From Lachnospiraceae bacterium (lineage in GTDB: Bacteria; Bacillota; Clostridia; Lachnospirales; Lachnospiraceae), in NCBI GenBank assembly GCA_017482485.1, contig JAFUMV010000129.1, positions 1-58,072 on the forward strand: a stretch of 58,072 bases of DNA, given 5' to 3'. A program made the translations under genes and the position numbers. This document shows, piece by piece, positions 36,371-45,469 of the stretch. The notes under the pieces are model-generated. The model was not told the origin of the DNA, did no database searches, and worked only from the letters and a program-made list of their open reading frames with translations. Position 1 is the stretch's first letter. Each line of letters opens with the position of its first letter.

Positions 36371-37522
36371 ATGATGAAAACAAATTTGAAAAAAGTATGG
36401 AAAGCATTATCAATGATGCTGGCAGTGGTGCTTTTGGTTGGAACTGTTGGGCTGCAGGCGTTGGCGGAGGAAGATGAATCTGGAACGAATGGAACAGGCA
36501 GCAGTAATACGGTGACGCTGTATAAGTATCTGACAATGGACAAAAATGCCAATGTGCCAAATGCAACGTTTAAATTTAGTATTGCGCAGGGAACTGCGAT
36601 TGATGCTACAAATAGCACTCCGAAGGTGGAGCGGGGCGTCATTGAAGCTGTTAAATTTATCGGTGCCAATAGTGATGGAACGGTCAATATTACATTTGGA
36701 CCTGGGGACAACACTGAAGAGATTGCTTCAACGAATCAAAAAAAAGCCAAAAAGGAAATTAAGGTTGAAATCGATGTAACAAAGTTTTCTGCGCCTGGCA
36801 TTTATCGTTATGTAGTGACTGAGACAGATACCAACAATCAGGGTGTTACCAATGATGGCCCGAAAGATAGAGTTTTGGATGTCTATATTAAAAGCGATGA
36901 TGCTGGTGTATTATCTTTTCAGAGTGCCGTTTTACATAAAGGAACAGAGATTAAAGATGGAGAAAATGAAACTTATGGGGATAACAAGTCAAATAGCTTT
37001 ACCAATGAGTATAAAACTGCTGATCTGACAATTTCCAAGACTGTTACAGGTAATCAGGGATTCAGAAGTAAATATTTCCAATTTACAGTAAATATTACTG
37101 GTGCAGTTGCCGGAACTATTTATACAGTAGATTTAAGCAACGCAGCAGCTTCTGTAAACGGAAATCAAAATCCCTCTGCTTTGACTGTAGGGACTAATGG
37201 AAGTGTTACCGGTAACTTTTATCTGAAACATGGTGACAGTATTGTTATTCAGGGGTTAACTGAAAACACACAATATGTAGTAAGCGAAGATAATGAAGAT
37301 TATAAAGCGAGCTGTCAGATCGGAACTGCTGCGGCGGTAGACAAAAATACCACAGATACGCAAACAATGGGCAATACTGACGTAACCGTATCCTTCACCA
37401 ACCACCGTGAAGGCACCGTCCCCACCGGCATCCTCGTTGACGTTGCTCCTTACATCCTGATCTTCCTGCTTGCAGGTGCAGGCTTCGTCGTGCTGTTTGG
37501 CAGAAAGCGTCGCAAAGCGTGA
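36371..37522 (+). CDS. Major pilin, FctA/Spy0128-like
   Basis: A 383-residue two-domain pilin. The signal peptide ends at about ALA32. Domain one has Lys52 in TVTLYKYL and the E-box Glu151 in YRYVVTE, the partners expected for an intramolecular isopeptide bond. Domain two (LTISKTVTGNQGFRSKYFQF...LKHGDSIVIQGL...YVVSEDNEDY) matches the C-domain of Spy0128. The sorting signal TVPTG (350-353) is followed by VDVAPYI and a basic tail, close to Spy0128's EVPTG...VAPYI. The sortase downstream should polymerise it. The body is AT-rich while the last 150 bases are C-rich. GTG of the sortase gene overlaps the stop. Confidence 0.9.
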   Translation: MMKTNLKKVWKALSMMLAVVLLVGTVGLQALAEEDESGTNGTGSSNTVTLYKYLTMDKNANVPNATFKFSIAQGTAIDATNSTPKVERGVIEAVKFIGANSDGTVNITFGPGDNTEEIASTNQKKAKKEIKVEIDVTKFSAPGIYRYVVTETDTNNQGVTNDGPKDRVLDVYIKSDDAGVLSFQSAVLHKGTEIKDGENETYGDNKSNSFTNEYKTADLTISKTVTGNQGFRSKYFQFTVNITGAVAGTIYTVDLSNAAASVNGNQNPSALTVGTNGSVTGNFYLKHGDSIVIQGLTENTQYVVSEDNEDYKASCQIGTAAAVDKNTTDTQTMGNTDVTVSFTNHREGTVPTGILVDVAPYILIFLLAGAGFVVLFGRKRRKA

Positions 37523-38328
37523 CAGATAAAACGAAGACTTCAAAAAAAGGAATAAAGATTGCGCAGGCGGCTGTCGATCTGGCAGACAGAATTCTGACAG
37601 CTGCCGTGGCGCTCATGCTGATTCTTTCACTGTGTTACAGCGGGTATGCGCTGTGGGATACCTGGCAGATCTATGAAGGGGCCGGCGTGGACGAAAATAT
37701 TCTGGCTTATAAGCCTCAGCTGGATGGTGGCGAGGCAGAAATGACATTTTCGGAGATTCTGGAAATTAATCCGGATGTACGCTGCTGGCTGACAATAGAT
37801 GATACAAAAATTGATTACCCCGTAGTTCAGGGAAGCGATAATGTAAAATATGTCAACACCAACATTTACGGAGAGTTTTCCCTGTCAGGAAGCCTATTTC
37901 TGGATTACAGGAATGCATCTGACTTTTCGGATTTCTATTCCTTAATTTACGGACATCATATGGAAGCGGATGCGATGTTTGGAGAACTGATGCATTTTGT
38001 GGAGGCAGATTACTTTAACGAACACCAAACCGGAGAACTTCTGCTTCCGGGAAATGGATATGAACTGGAAATTTTCGCCTGCCTGCAGACCGATGCCTAT
38101 GATACGAAGGTATTTTATCCGAATATCTCAGAGGAAACAGAAAAAGAAGATTTGCTGAACTATTTAAAAGAAGAAGCAGTCCAATACCGCGATATTGGTG
38201 TAACGACAGCCGATCAGATTGTTGGATTGTCAACCTGTTCTGATGCGTCCACGAATGCGAGGACCGTTGTATATGCCCGCATGAAAGAAGTATCAGAAGA
38301 AAATGAGGAGGTGCCAAAAGCATCATGA
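37519..38328 (+). CDS. Class B sortase (pilin polymerase)
   Basis: A 269-residue sortase with one N-terminal membrane helix (ILTAAVALMLILSLCYSGY). The catalytic residues are His146 or His147 in YGHHM, Cys240 in LSTCSD and Arg248 in NARTVVYAR, in the order and context of class B enzymes (TLSTC-like motif, long N-terminal region). Located between an FctA-like and an FctB-like pilin, it most resembles the pilus sortase SrtC of FCT-3 streptococci, itself class B, which joins VPTG/VPPTG signals to pilin lysines. GTG start overlaps the pilin stop; the stop overlaps the next ATG. Confidence 0.92.
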   Translation: MTDKTKTSKKGIKIAQAAVDLADRILTAAVALMLILSLCYSGYALWDTWQIYEGAGVDENILAYKPQLDGGEAEMTFSEILEINPDVRCWLTIDDTKIDYPVVQGSDNVKYVNTNIYGEFSLSGSLFLDYRNASDFSDFYSLIYGHHMEADAMFGELMHFVEADYFNEHQTGELLLPGNGYELEIFACLQTDAYDTKVFYPNISEETEKEDLLNYLKEEAVQYRDIGVTTADQIVGLSTCSDASTNARTVVYARMKEVSEENEEVPKAS

Positions 38329-39191
38329 AAAAATGGAAAAATTGTATTCTTTTGCTGACTTTGCTCCTTTTTCCGTTGTTTTTTAGTGTGCAGAGCAAAG
38401 CAGCTCAACAGCTGCCGACCGTTGCGATAAACATTCCGGTAGAAAAGAAGCTGACAGGTGATAAGCCGCCGTCTGTAGAGAACTTTATTTTTATTTTAAA
38501 AGGGGAAGATGCAACCACTCCCATGCCGGCATCTGATTCGAACGATATGGATTCGTTGGGAGTGACAGCTACATTGACAATTGCCGGAACCGGAACCGGT
38601 TCATTCGGGACGATTGTTTATGCAGAGCCCAATGATTATCATTACACGATAACGGAAGAGCAGGGCAGCGCGGAAAATTACACCTATGATTCCACAGTGT
38701 ATAACGTAACCGTGCAGATTACATCAGATGATAATGGTGCTCTTTCTGCGCAGGTTTCGATGTCGAAGGACGGCGAAACAGGAAAAACAGACCGTGCCGT
38801 ATTTCATAACAGCTATAAGGAGCCGGAACCGGAATCCTCAGAACCGTCCTCAGAACCGGAAACGGACCCGTCCGAGCCGGAGTCCACACCGTCCGGAGAA
38901 CCCGAATCCACACCTGCCGGCGAGCCGGAATCGACTTCTGCCGGAGAACCCGAATCAGAAACTGAAAAACCGATTCCCACCATCAGCAGCGATACGCCCA
39001 TGGATTCCGGAATTTTTGACAGCATAGGCGGTGTTCTTGGTTCCATGCGAGGTGTTCTCGGTTCTCGTGTAAGAACCGGAGACGACTCCATGACATTTGC
39101 AATTGGATATATTTTGCTGGTAATTGCCATGGTCGGACTGATTGCTTTTGTAGTGATCAGAAGAAGAAAACATTCCCGGAAAGAAAAATAA
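38325..39191 (+). CDS. FctB-like minor pilin / base pilin with Pro/Glu/Ser stalk
   Basis: A 288-residue wall protein. A signal peptide ends near SKA (27). One FctA-type domain follows (about 30-165: VAINIPVEKKLTG...FIFILKGED...YTITEEQG), with VEKKLTG Lys and TITEE Glu as isopeptide candidates. About 55 residues of ESTPSGEP/ESTPAGEP-like repeats form a stalk. The C-terminus RVRTGDDS, hydrophobic helix and RRRKHSRKEK make a sorting signal unlike the PTG signals of its neighbours. Place, size and proline-rich tail match FctB, the wall-linked base pilin that a housekeeping sortase anchors. ATGA overlap with the sortase gene and GAGGAGG support the start; it is last in the operon. Confidence 0.85.
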   Translation: MKKWKNCILLLTLLLFPLFFSVQSKAAQQLPTVAINIPVEKKLTGDKPPSVENFIFILKGEDATTPMPASDSNDMDSLGVTATLTIAGTGTGSFGTIVYAEPNDYHYTITEEQGSAENYTYDSTVYNVTVQITSDDNGALSAQVSMSKDGETGKTDRAVFHNSYKEPEPESSEPSSEPETDPSEPESTPSGEPESTPAGEPESTSAGEPESETEKPIPTISSDTPMDSGIFDSIGGVLGSMRGVLGSRVRTGDDSMTFAIGYILLVIAMVGLIAFVVIRRRKHSRKEK

Positions 39192-39245
39192 AAAACATGT
39201 GACAGGCTGCTGCACCGGTCGAAAAGCACGCCTGCGGTAAAAACG

Positions 39246-39285
39246 GAACGAAATGTACACTATTGTATGTTTCGTTCTTTTTTTT
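39246..39285 (+). terminator. Strong intrinsic terminator of the pilus operon
   Basis: A 14-bp stem (39246-39259 with 39264-39277, two G-U pairs) and a four-base loop are followed by eight T residues. It separates the operon from the third giant gene. Confidence 0.92.
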
Positions 39286-39351
39286 GAACACGTACAGTTA
39301 CCCTCCGTGTACAGTAGCGCCGTTTAAGGAGAGACGCTGAGGGGTGCGGTT

Positions 39352-39381
39352 TTGCTTGATTTTTTGATAAGAGAGTATTAT
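39352..39381 (+). promoter_or_regulatory. Promoter of the third giant surface gene
   Basis: TTGCTT (39352-39357), 18-base spacer, TATTAT (39376-39381); a near copy of the pilus operon promoter at 29453. Confidence 0.65.
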
Positions 39382-39422
39382 TCTAAAATCAATACGAAAG
39401 GAAAGCAGCTGGATAAATTCAT

Positions 39423-39437
39423 ATCCGGCTTTTAGTA
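39423..39437 (+). promoter_or_regulatory. Leader motif shared by the giant surface genes (copy 3)
   Basis: ATCCGGCTTTTAGT lies 41 bases before the ATG of the third giant gene. Confidence 0.6.
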
Positions 39438-39477
39438 GTGTAATAAATGTTTCCAGGTTTGGGAGGAGAACAGATTA

Positions 39478-42400
39478 ATGCAGAAAAAGTTTTTTCAGTA
39501 TCATACCGAAAAGAGATTCGGTAAATACAATTGGAAAAGCATTGTTGCGTCCGCTACCGCTGCGGTGCTTATTGTTACAAACTGTGCACCTCTGCCGTCT
39601 GCAGCGGCAATGGAAAACGGAAGAGAGGTGTTATGCGGTTATACAGAGCATACCCATACGGAGGCTTGTTATGATGAGAGCACGGAAATGATTTGTGGAG
39701 CGGATGATTCTGTGCTGCATACGCATGGGGAGATATGCTATGACCGAAACGGTGAACTGCGCTGCACATTGACAGAGCGAATAGGGCATACGCATACAGA
39801 AGAGTGCTATGAAATCACAAAACAGGACTCTAACGCAGATGGAGAAAATCAGGAAGGCAGTGAGGAAAGTGCCGAGAGCGTCAATCCCAACAGTGCCAAT
39901 CCGGACAGTACCAATTCCGACAGTACCAATTCCGAAGGCGGCGAAGTGGCGCATGTTCATACGGATGCCTGTTATGAAGAAGAACTGATCTGCAGGATGG
40001 AAGAAAATCACGTTCATGGGGAGGAGTGTTACGAGAACTCTTCTGTGTTGATTTGTGAGTCTGCGGAAAATCAGGAAGATCATATCCATGGGGAAGAATG
40101 CTACGAAGAAGCAAAAGAACTGATTTGTGAACTGGAAGAAAATCATGTCCATGGAGAGAACTGTTATGAACGAAACCTGATCTGTGAAAAGACTGAGCAG
40201 GATGATAACGTACCGGAAAATGCAGAACCAAACGAACAACCGGAGTCGGATAAAGCGTCCGAATCAGCCGATGCAGCAGAGTATGAACCGGGGGATTCTT
40301 CTGAATCAGCCGATACACCGGAAGAAAACGGCGAACCTTCTGAAACGCGCAAACTGATCTGCAGCCTCCGGGAGGAAACGTTCCACGAACATGATGAAAA
40401 CTGTTACAACGGGGAAGAGCTGATCTGTACCCGGCCGGTTCTGACAGCGCATGTACATACCGAAGAATGTTTTCAGACAGTTGGACTGATCTGCGGGCTG
40501 GAAGAGCACACGCACAGTGCCAAATGTTATCTTGGAAGAGAATTGACAGACAAAGAGCAGGAGCAGCTCAGCGAGGTGATTGCGCTGATTGAAGCGCTCC
40601 CTTCCAATGAAGAAATTGAGAAAAAGGTTGCGGAATTTGAGGAAGCCGAAGATATGGACGGCCTGGAGGCTTATCTGGCAGAAATCAGGCGCCAGGCACT
40701 AGCTGCGCAGGAAGCTTATGAAAAGCTTGGAGAGATTCTGCAGATGGATGTGCTCAATGCAGAAAAGCTGATGGACCTGGAGTGGCTCTGGAGCATGATT
40801 ACATTGGAGGAACCTCCGGAAATAAAAGTATTGGAGGGGGATGAAGCCTATATCAAAGCCTTTCGTGTCAACAGCTATCTGACCGGGACCTCGCCATGGG
40901 ATGATGATGACGAAGCCGGCAATGACAAAAGCGAAAACAATGATGTTGTCCGTTCTTTTGATACCATATCCTATGTTCTGGAACTGAAAATGGACAGCTA
41001 TAATGAGGATTCTTCCGCCAGCACCAGTTTTTCAAGGGCCAGAGCATGCTTTGCGTTTGTGCTTCCGGTAACAAAGGATAAAGCGGAATTCGCGGTGGAC
41101 AGTATGGCCTGGATGGACACGACATCAGGATATGAGTACCGGATCGCAGAAGAAAACGGAAAACAGATCCTTTACTGCAGCCGTCTGATGACACCGGCGG
41201 ATGACGACAGCTATGTGATTCCGGGAACCAAGACGGTCAATGTGAATATCTATGTGAAGGGCATGCATCAGGGGGAAATAGTACAGCCTGAGTTCTATGC
41301 CTGGCTGGAAGGAAATGATGTTCATTCTGATAACTGGTCAGCAGAAGCGGGGGTTTACAGCGATGTTGTTTTGGATGATTCCCGTGTCTGTGATGCACAT
41401 CAGCAATATGCTGTAAATCACGGTAAAGAAATGTGGAAAGCTGTAAGTGCCGAAATCGCAGTTTCTGCCAAAATGAAATTGAACGTGATGCTTACCGGCA
41501 TAACGGATAACGGCGTGGGGACCTGGGACTTTTCATCCGGAAATGAAAAAGCGGTCAATAAATCTTATGGAAAGATTGACGGCAAGGCCTTCCAGATCGG
41601 CATTGCGCTTCAGCTGTACAATGATGCCGGAAAAGGACTCAAAGGACTGGCCTATCCGGACGGAGAACCCATAACAGTTGATCTGGCGATCGATACAGCC
41701 TTTTTTGTGGTGGAAGGTAATAAGAACAAAGAGCTGTCGCTCACCGCAGACACCTATGATTTTACCCCGCTTTTGTATACTTATGGGGAAAGTACAGGTG
41801 CCTATAAAAATGGAGATGGCAGAAACATTCAGGGGCTGTATCAGGGATATCCCTATAACGCCGGAGGAGAAAACAACACATACTGTTGTCATGACGGCGG
41901 AACCTGGAGTGCTGTCCAAAATGGAAATGTGATTTCTCTGACAATCAAAGACTATAAGTTCAGCGGAAAATTCCCCATCACTTATCCCAGTGCATCGGAC
42001 AAATCGCTTCGGACCATCGGGGAAAACATCGGTTATTTTTCGGTGGGAAGACTGGGATTCGTTCTGCCCTACTACAATGTGAGAAAAGGCGGGACAAATG
42101 GTGAGAGCAGCGATTACATCGGCAAGCTGGTCAGCGAAAGCGGAACGTTCCAGATTGACATTCGGGACAGAAATCTGGCAGCAAAATCTGCGGACAAAAC
42201 AGCGCTTGAGGCGGCCCCGACAGACAATGCCAACCAGATGGAAAAAGGCGATGACAACAGATCAATGAGATCGAGGCTGGATCCTCCCGGGACATATTCC
42301 AATGTCATTATGTACGGCAAGCGTGACATCTACAATCAAATGCAGCCCCTGACAAAGGACTGCGCCTACAATGGCCGTGACTGGACTTATGCCGGGACAA

Positions 42401-45390
42401 AGATCGGTATTCTTGCCGGCGTCTGGCAGGTTAAAAATATGGGTGTTTCGGACAACAACATCATCGCTTATGATGATTTTGTAAAATTCGATGCGGACGC
42501 GATCGAACTGGCAGATGAATACATCGGTTCGTCAATGGAGCAGACGAAGGGGCTGATTTATCAGACAACGGAATCTAAAAAAACGTATGCGGACGGATAT
42601 CAGGAAGGCGCTGATGACATTGCGGATTATTATCTGTCACAGATCTATCCTTTTGACAATGATAATCAGTGTTCCCTTTTGTATGCGGTAAAATCTGACG
42701 GGAAAAACTGGGACAGTGAAGATCAGATGCGCGCTGCAACCCAGGAATCGGACTACCTGACCTTTTACGACAGGCTGTCAGAGGCCAACGCAAAAGGAAA
42801 AATTGTAGGTGTGCTGATTCAGGTACGCGGAGAAATCAGGCAGTCTTATCCCCGTGCGGGCCTGTATGCAAAGGTTCTTGGAAATGCAAATCAGGATACG
42901 ACCTACATGATCACAGATACTTTGCGCGTCTGGTCATGGCGCAGCCTGGAAACCTTAAATAACAGTCTTCCGGCAGGCGGTGAGAAAATCACGGAGATTC
43001 CCATGCGGACGGAGAGCAATTTGGGTTACAGCAAGACAGATACGCTGAATGCATATCTGGAGGCGGCCGTTTATAAGCATCATCCCTCTTATGAGAAACT
43101 GGTATATAATGCGGACGGTTCTTACAGCGGAGATAAACAGAGCGGCATTGCTTATGGAGATTCCCTGCTTGTTTTGGGCTACACAACCGGCATTTCATTG
43201 GATGTGGTAAACAGGGAAGCAGACAGTGAAGGAAAATATACTTATGACATGGATGCGGGGGAGACCTATGTTGACTTCCAGGCGCAGCCCACAATTCAGC
43301 TGTCCAAAACCATGGAAGAGGTTACCTTTGATACGGACGCAAAAACAACGGTCACTGCAAAGATCACATTGCCCGATGGATTGGCTTATATCGACGGCTC
43401 TTCCTATTGGGGCGGTACTTACAAAGTAGCGGCGAAGGCCGGACGGCAGGGAACGGTGGAAGGCGGCCTTAAGCTGAGCGAAACAGAATCTGTAGAGCAT
43501 ACTTACACCTATAAGGACGGTACCGGTGCAGAAAAAAAAGCTACAATCACCATTTCCCTGCAGAGAGTACAGCAAACGGATGGTACCACAGTTTTAACCT
43601 ATATTTTTAAGGATGTTCCGCTGCAGGACAGCAGCTTTTCAGAAGGCGGCCTGCAGAATCTGCTTTACTTTTCCACTTCCATCGAAAGTAAGGGAGCGCT
43701 GCAGTGGTCTCTGGAGGAAAAAGCGGTGATCAGCGGTGAGGGGGATCGTCGCGTGCAGTCAATTGATAACGGAAATCTGGCAAAGACTTCCATCATCGTG
43801 ACCCAGTCGGCTGCTTCCGGAATCGCAGAAAAGGTGGAACAGCTGTACAATGAGCTGAACGCCGAGCTGGGATGGCTGATCACTTACAGCAACAATGCGA
43901 GCAACGATGTGGAGAACGCGGTTTTATTATCTGTGCTTCCATATACGGGCTATCGAGGCACCTATACCATGACGGGCTGGGCGCTGAATGTTGACCGGAT
44001 TCAGAATTATGCGGATGGAGATCTGGAATTATATTTTACAACGGATGAAAGTGTGCAGGGAACCGATGCAGGCTCCTATAACGCAGAAAGCATCAAAAAG
44101 AACTGGAAAAAGATCGATCTGCCCAAAGCAGCCACAAAAAGTGCAGACGGTTATATTTGTCTGTCTGCCGAAGAGATTCAGAAGGCAGGTGCACAAAATG
44201 CGACTGCCTGGGTGGTGATCGGGAAGCTGAACAAGAACAGTGCCATTGTGGTAAAACAGAATATCTTACCGGCGGGAAACCGTGCCGGAGATGCCTACCA
44301 GAATGTGGCATCCTTTAGAACTTCCGATGATCTTGCACTGGCTTCTTATGCGACTGCCTATATTGTGTCCCGTACGCTGGAGGGTGTAACCTGGCTGGAT
44401 GAAAATAAAGACGGTTTCAGGGATGCCCAGGAAAAACTGATTTCCGGCGTGGATGTGACCCTTTATCAGAAAGTGGACAACAGCTATCAGGTGTACATGG
44501 TAAACGGAAAAACGGCAAAGGTGACAACCGGATATCAGCTGGATACGGTTACCGGTGAAGAAAAGCAGTGCAGCGCGGGAGAATATCGCTTCACCAGTCT
44601 GCCGGAAGGGGATTTCAAGGTTGTATTTAACGGAAGCATTGATGGAAAAGCCTTTGCCGAATATACAGCATCGCCTGTGGATGCCGGAAAAAGCGGCCCG
44701 AATGATACCAATACCAAAGACGATCGTGATGATGTGGATTCGGATGGTGTGCCATACTATGATACCAATGAGGATCTGGTTTCTGCACAAATAGAGCGGA
44801 TCAGCATGCCTTCCACCGCCGCCATTACCTCAGGCGTTTTTGCTTCCTCCCATCATGATTTCGGTTTTTATCCTGCGGTATACAGCCTGACGGTGAGCAA
44901 GGAAGTGACGGGCAGCCTTGGCGATCGGAACAGGGATTTCTCCTTCACCATAACGCTGTATGAGAAGGAGGACGGCAGTGTACTGACCGGGACCTATACA
45001 GCTTCCGGCAGCGCAGCACTGACCGGACCATCGGCAACGGACACGGCCTTTTCCCTGACGGAAGCGGATAAAGGTAAGGTTACATTTACATTAAAACATG
45101 GTCAGTCGATGACGATACAGGGGCTGCCAAAGCACTGTTATTATTCTGTAGAGGAGGTCGATTATTCCCGTGAGGGTTACATCTCCAGCGCCGATGGTGA
45201 AACGGAGTGTAAAGATATGAAGGGGGATAAATCCGTCAAATTCACAAACAGCGCAGATGCAGCCCCTCCGACGGGCATTGATCTGGACGTTTTGCCCCAT
45301 GCGCTTTTGCTGCTTCTGATTCTGTTATTTGGCGGAACCTGGGTTTTCCTGGATTTAAAGAAACGTCAGCGGATACCGCAAAAGCAGTAG
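39478..45390 (+). CDS. Giant Cys/His-repeat surface protein, Cpa-like pilus tip candidate (paralogue 3)
   Basis: A 1970-residue paralogue of the two proteins upstream. After a signal peptide nearly identical in its core to paralogue 2 (GKYNWKSIVAS, VLIVTNCAPLPSA) it has ten C...HxHx3C[YF] motifs between about residues 52 and 351, with Asn/Ser/Asp-rich and Glu-rich inserts. The helical segment (352-441), beta-rich body, SdrD_B-like domain (RTLEGVTWLDENKDGFRD, about 1631), Spy0128 C-like module (about 1801) and sorting signal APPTG (about 1930) follow in the same order. The cell-wall tail (DLKKRQRIPQKQ) is less basic. AGGAG precedes the ATG. It has its own promoter after the operon terminator, so it is expressed separately. 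Confidence 0.87.
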   Translation: MQKKFFQYHTEKRFGKYNWKSIVASATAAVLIVTNCAPLPSAAAMENGREVLCGYTEHTHTEACYDESTEMICGADDSVLHTHGEICYDRNGELRCTLTERIGHTHTEECYEITKQDSNADGENQEGSEESAESVNPNSANPDSTNSDSTNSEGGEVAHVHTDACYEEELICRMEENHVHGEECYENSSVLICESAENQEDHIHGEECYEEAKELICELEENHVHGENCYERNLICEKTEQDDNVPENAEPNEQPESDKASESADAAEYEPGDSSESADTPEENGEPSETRKLICSLREETFHEHDENCYNGEELICTRPVLTAHVHTEECFQTVGLICGLEEHTHSAKCYLGRELTDKEQEQLSEVIALIEALPSNEEIEKKVAEFEEAEDMDGLEAYLAEIRRQALAAQEAYEKLGEILQMDVLNAEKLMDLEWLWSMITLEEPPEIKVLEGDEAYIKAFRVNSYLTGTSPWDDDDEAGNDKSENNDVVRSFDTISYVLELKMDSYNEDSSASTSFSRARACFAFVLPVTKDKAEFAVDSMAWMDTTSGYEYRIAEENGKQILYCSRLMTPADDDSYVIPGTKTVNVNIYVKGMHQGEIVQPEFYAWLEGNDVHSDNWSAEAGVYSDVVLDDSRVCDAHQQYAVNHGKEMWKAVSAEIAVSAKMKLNVMLTGITDNGVGTWDFSSGNEKAVNKSYGKIDGKAFQIGIALQLYNDAGKGLKGLAYPDGEPITVDLAIDTAFFVVEGNKNKELSLTADTYDFTPLLYTYGESTGAYKNGDGRNIQGLYQGYPYNAGGENNTYCCHDGGTWSAVQNGNVISLTIKDYKFSGKFPITYPSASDKSLRTIGENIGYFSVGRLGFVLPYYNVRKGGTNGESSDYIGKLVSESGTFQIDIRDRNLAAKSADKTALEAAPTDNANQMEKGDDNRSMRSRLDPPGTYSNVIMYGKRDIYNQMQPLTKDCAYNGRDWTYAGTKIGILAGVWQVKNMGVSDNNIIAYDDFVKFDADAIELADEYIGSSMEQTKGLIYQTTESKKTYADGYQEGADDIADYYLSQIYPFDNDNQCSLLYAVKSDGKNWDSEDQMRAATQESDYLTFYDRLSEANAKGKIVGVLIQVRGEIRQSYPRAGLYAKVLGNANQDTTYMITDTLRVWSWRSLETLNNSLPAGGEKITEIPMRTESNLGYSKTDTLNAYLEAAVYKHHPSYEKLVYNADGSYSGDKQSGIAYGDSLLVLGYTTGISLDVVNREADSEGKYTYDMDAGETYVDFQAQPTIQLSKTMEEVTFDTDAKTTVTAKITLPDGLAYIDGSSYWGGTYKVAAKAGRQGTVEGGLKLSETESVEHTYTYKDGTGAEKKATITISLQRVQQTDGTTVLTYIFKDVPLQDSSFSEGGLQNLLYFSTSIESKGALQWSLEEKAVISGEGDRRVQSIDNGNLAKTSIIVTQSAASGIAEKVEQLYNELNAELGWLITYSNNASNDVENAVLLSVLPYTGYRGTYTMTGWALNVDRIQNYADGDLELYFTTDESVQGTDAGSYNAESIKKNWKKIDLPKAATKSADGYICLSAEEIQKAGAQNATAWVVIGKLNKNSAIVVKQNILPAGNRAGDAYQNVASFRTSDDLALASYATAYIVSRTLEGVTWLDENKDGFRDAQEKLISGVDVTLYQKVDNSYQVYMVNGKTAKVTTGYQLDTVTGEEKQCSAGEYRFTSLPEGDFKVVFNGSIDGKAFAEYTASPVDAGKSGPNDTNTKDDRDDVDSDGVPYYDTNEDLVSAQIERISMPSTAAITSGVFASSHHDFGFYPAVYSLTVSKEVTGSLGDRNRDFSFTITLYEKEDGSVLTGTYTASGSAALTGPSATDTAFSLTEADKGKVTFTLKHGQSMTIQGLPKHCYYSVEEVDYSREGYISSADGETECKDMKGDKSVKFTNSADAAPPTGIDLDVLPHALLLLLILLFGGTWVFLDLKKRQRIPQKQ

Positions 45391-45433
45391 AAACGAGCCG
45401 TTACAAAAAAATAAATTTGCTGCTGATTCACCC

Positions 45434-45462
45434 TTGACTTTTTTACTGCATAGTAGTAAATT
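45434..45462 (+). promoter_or_regulatory. Promoter of the T-box operon
   Basis: TTGACT (45434-45439), 17-base spacer, TAAATT (45457-45462), predicting a start near 45469 just ahead of T-box stem I. Confidence 0.6.
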
Positions 45463-45469
45463 ATAGGAA

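Noticed and set aside
22842-45390. Prophage or conjugative element
   Set aside because: No integrase, transposase, capsid, relaxase or type IV secretion gene is present; the island looks like a chromosomal surface-protein locus.
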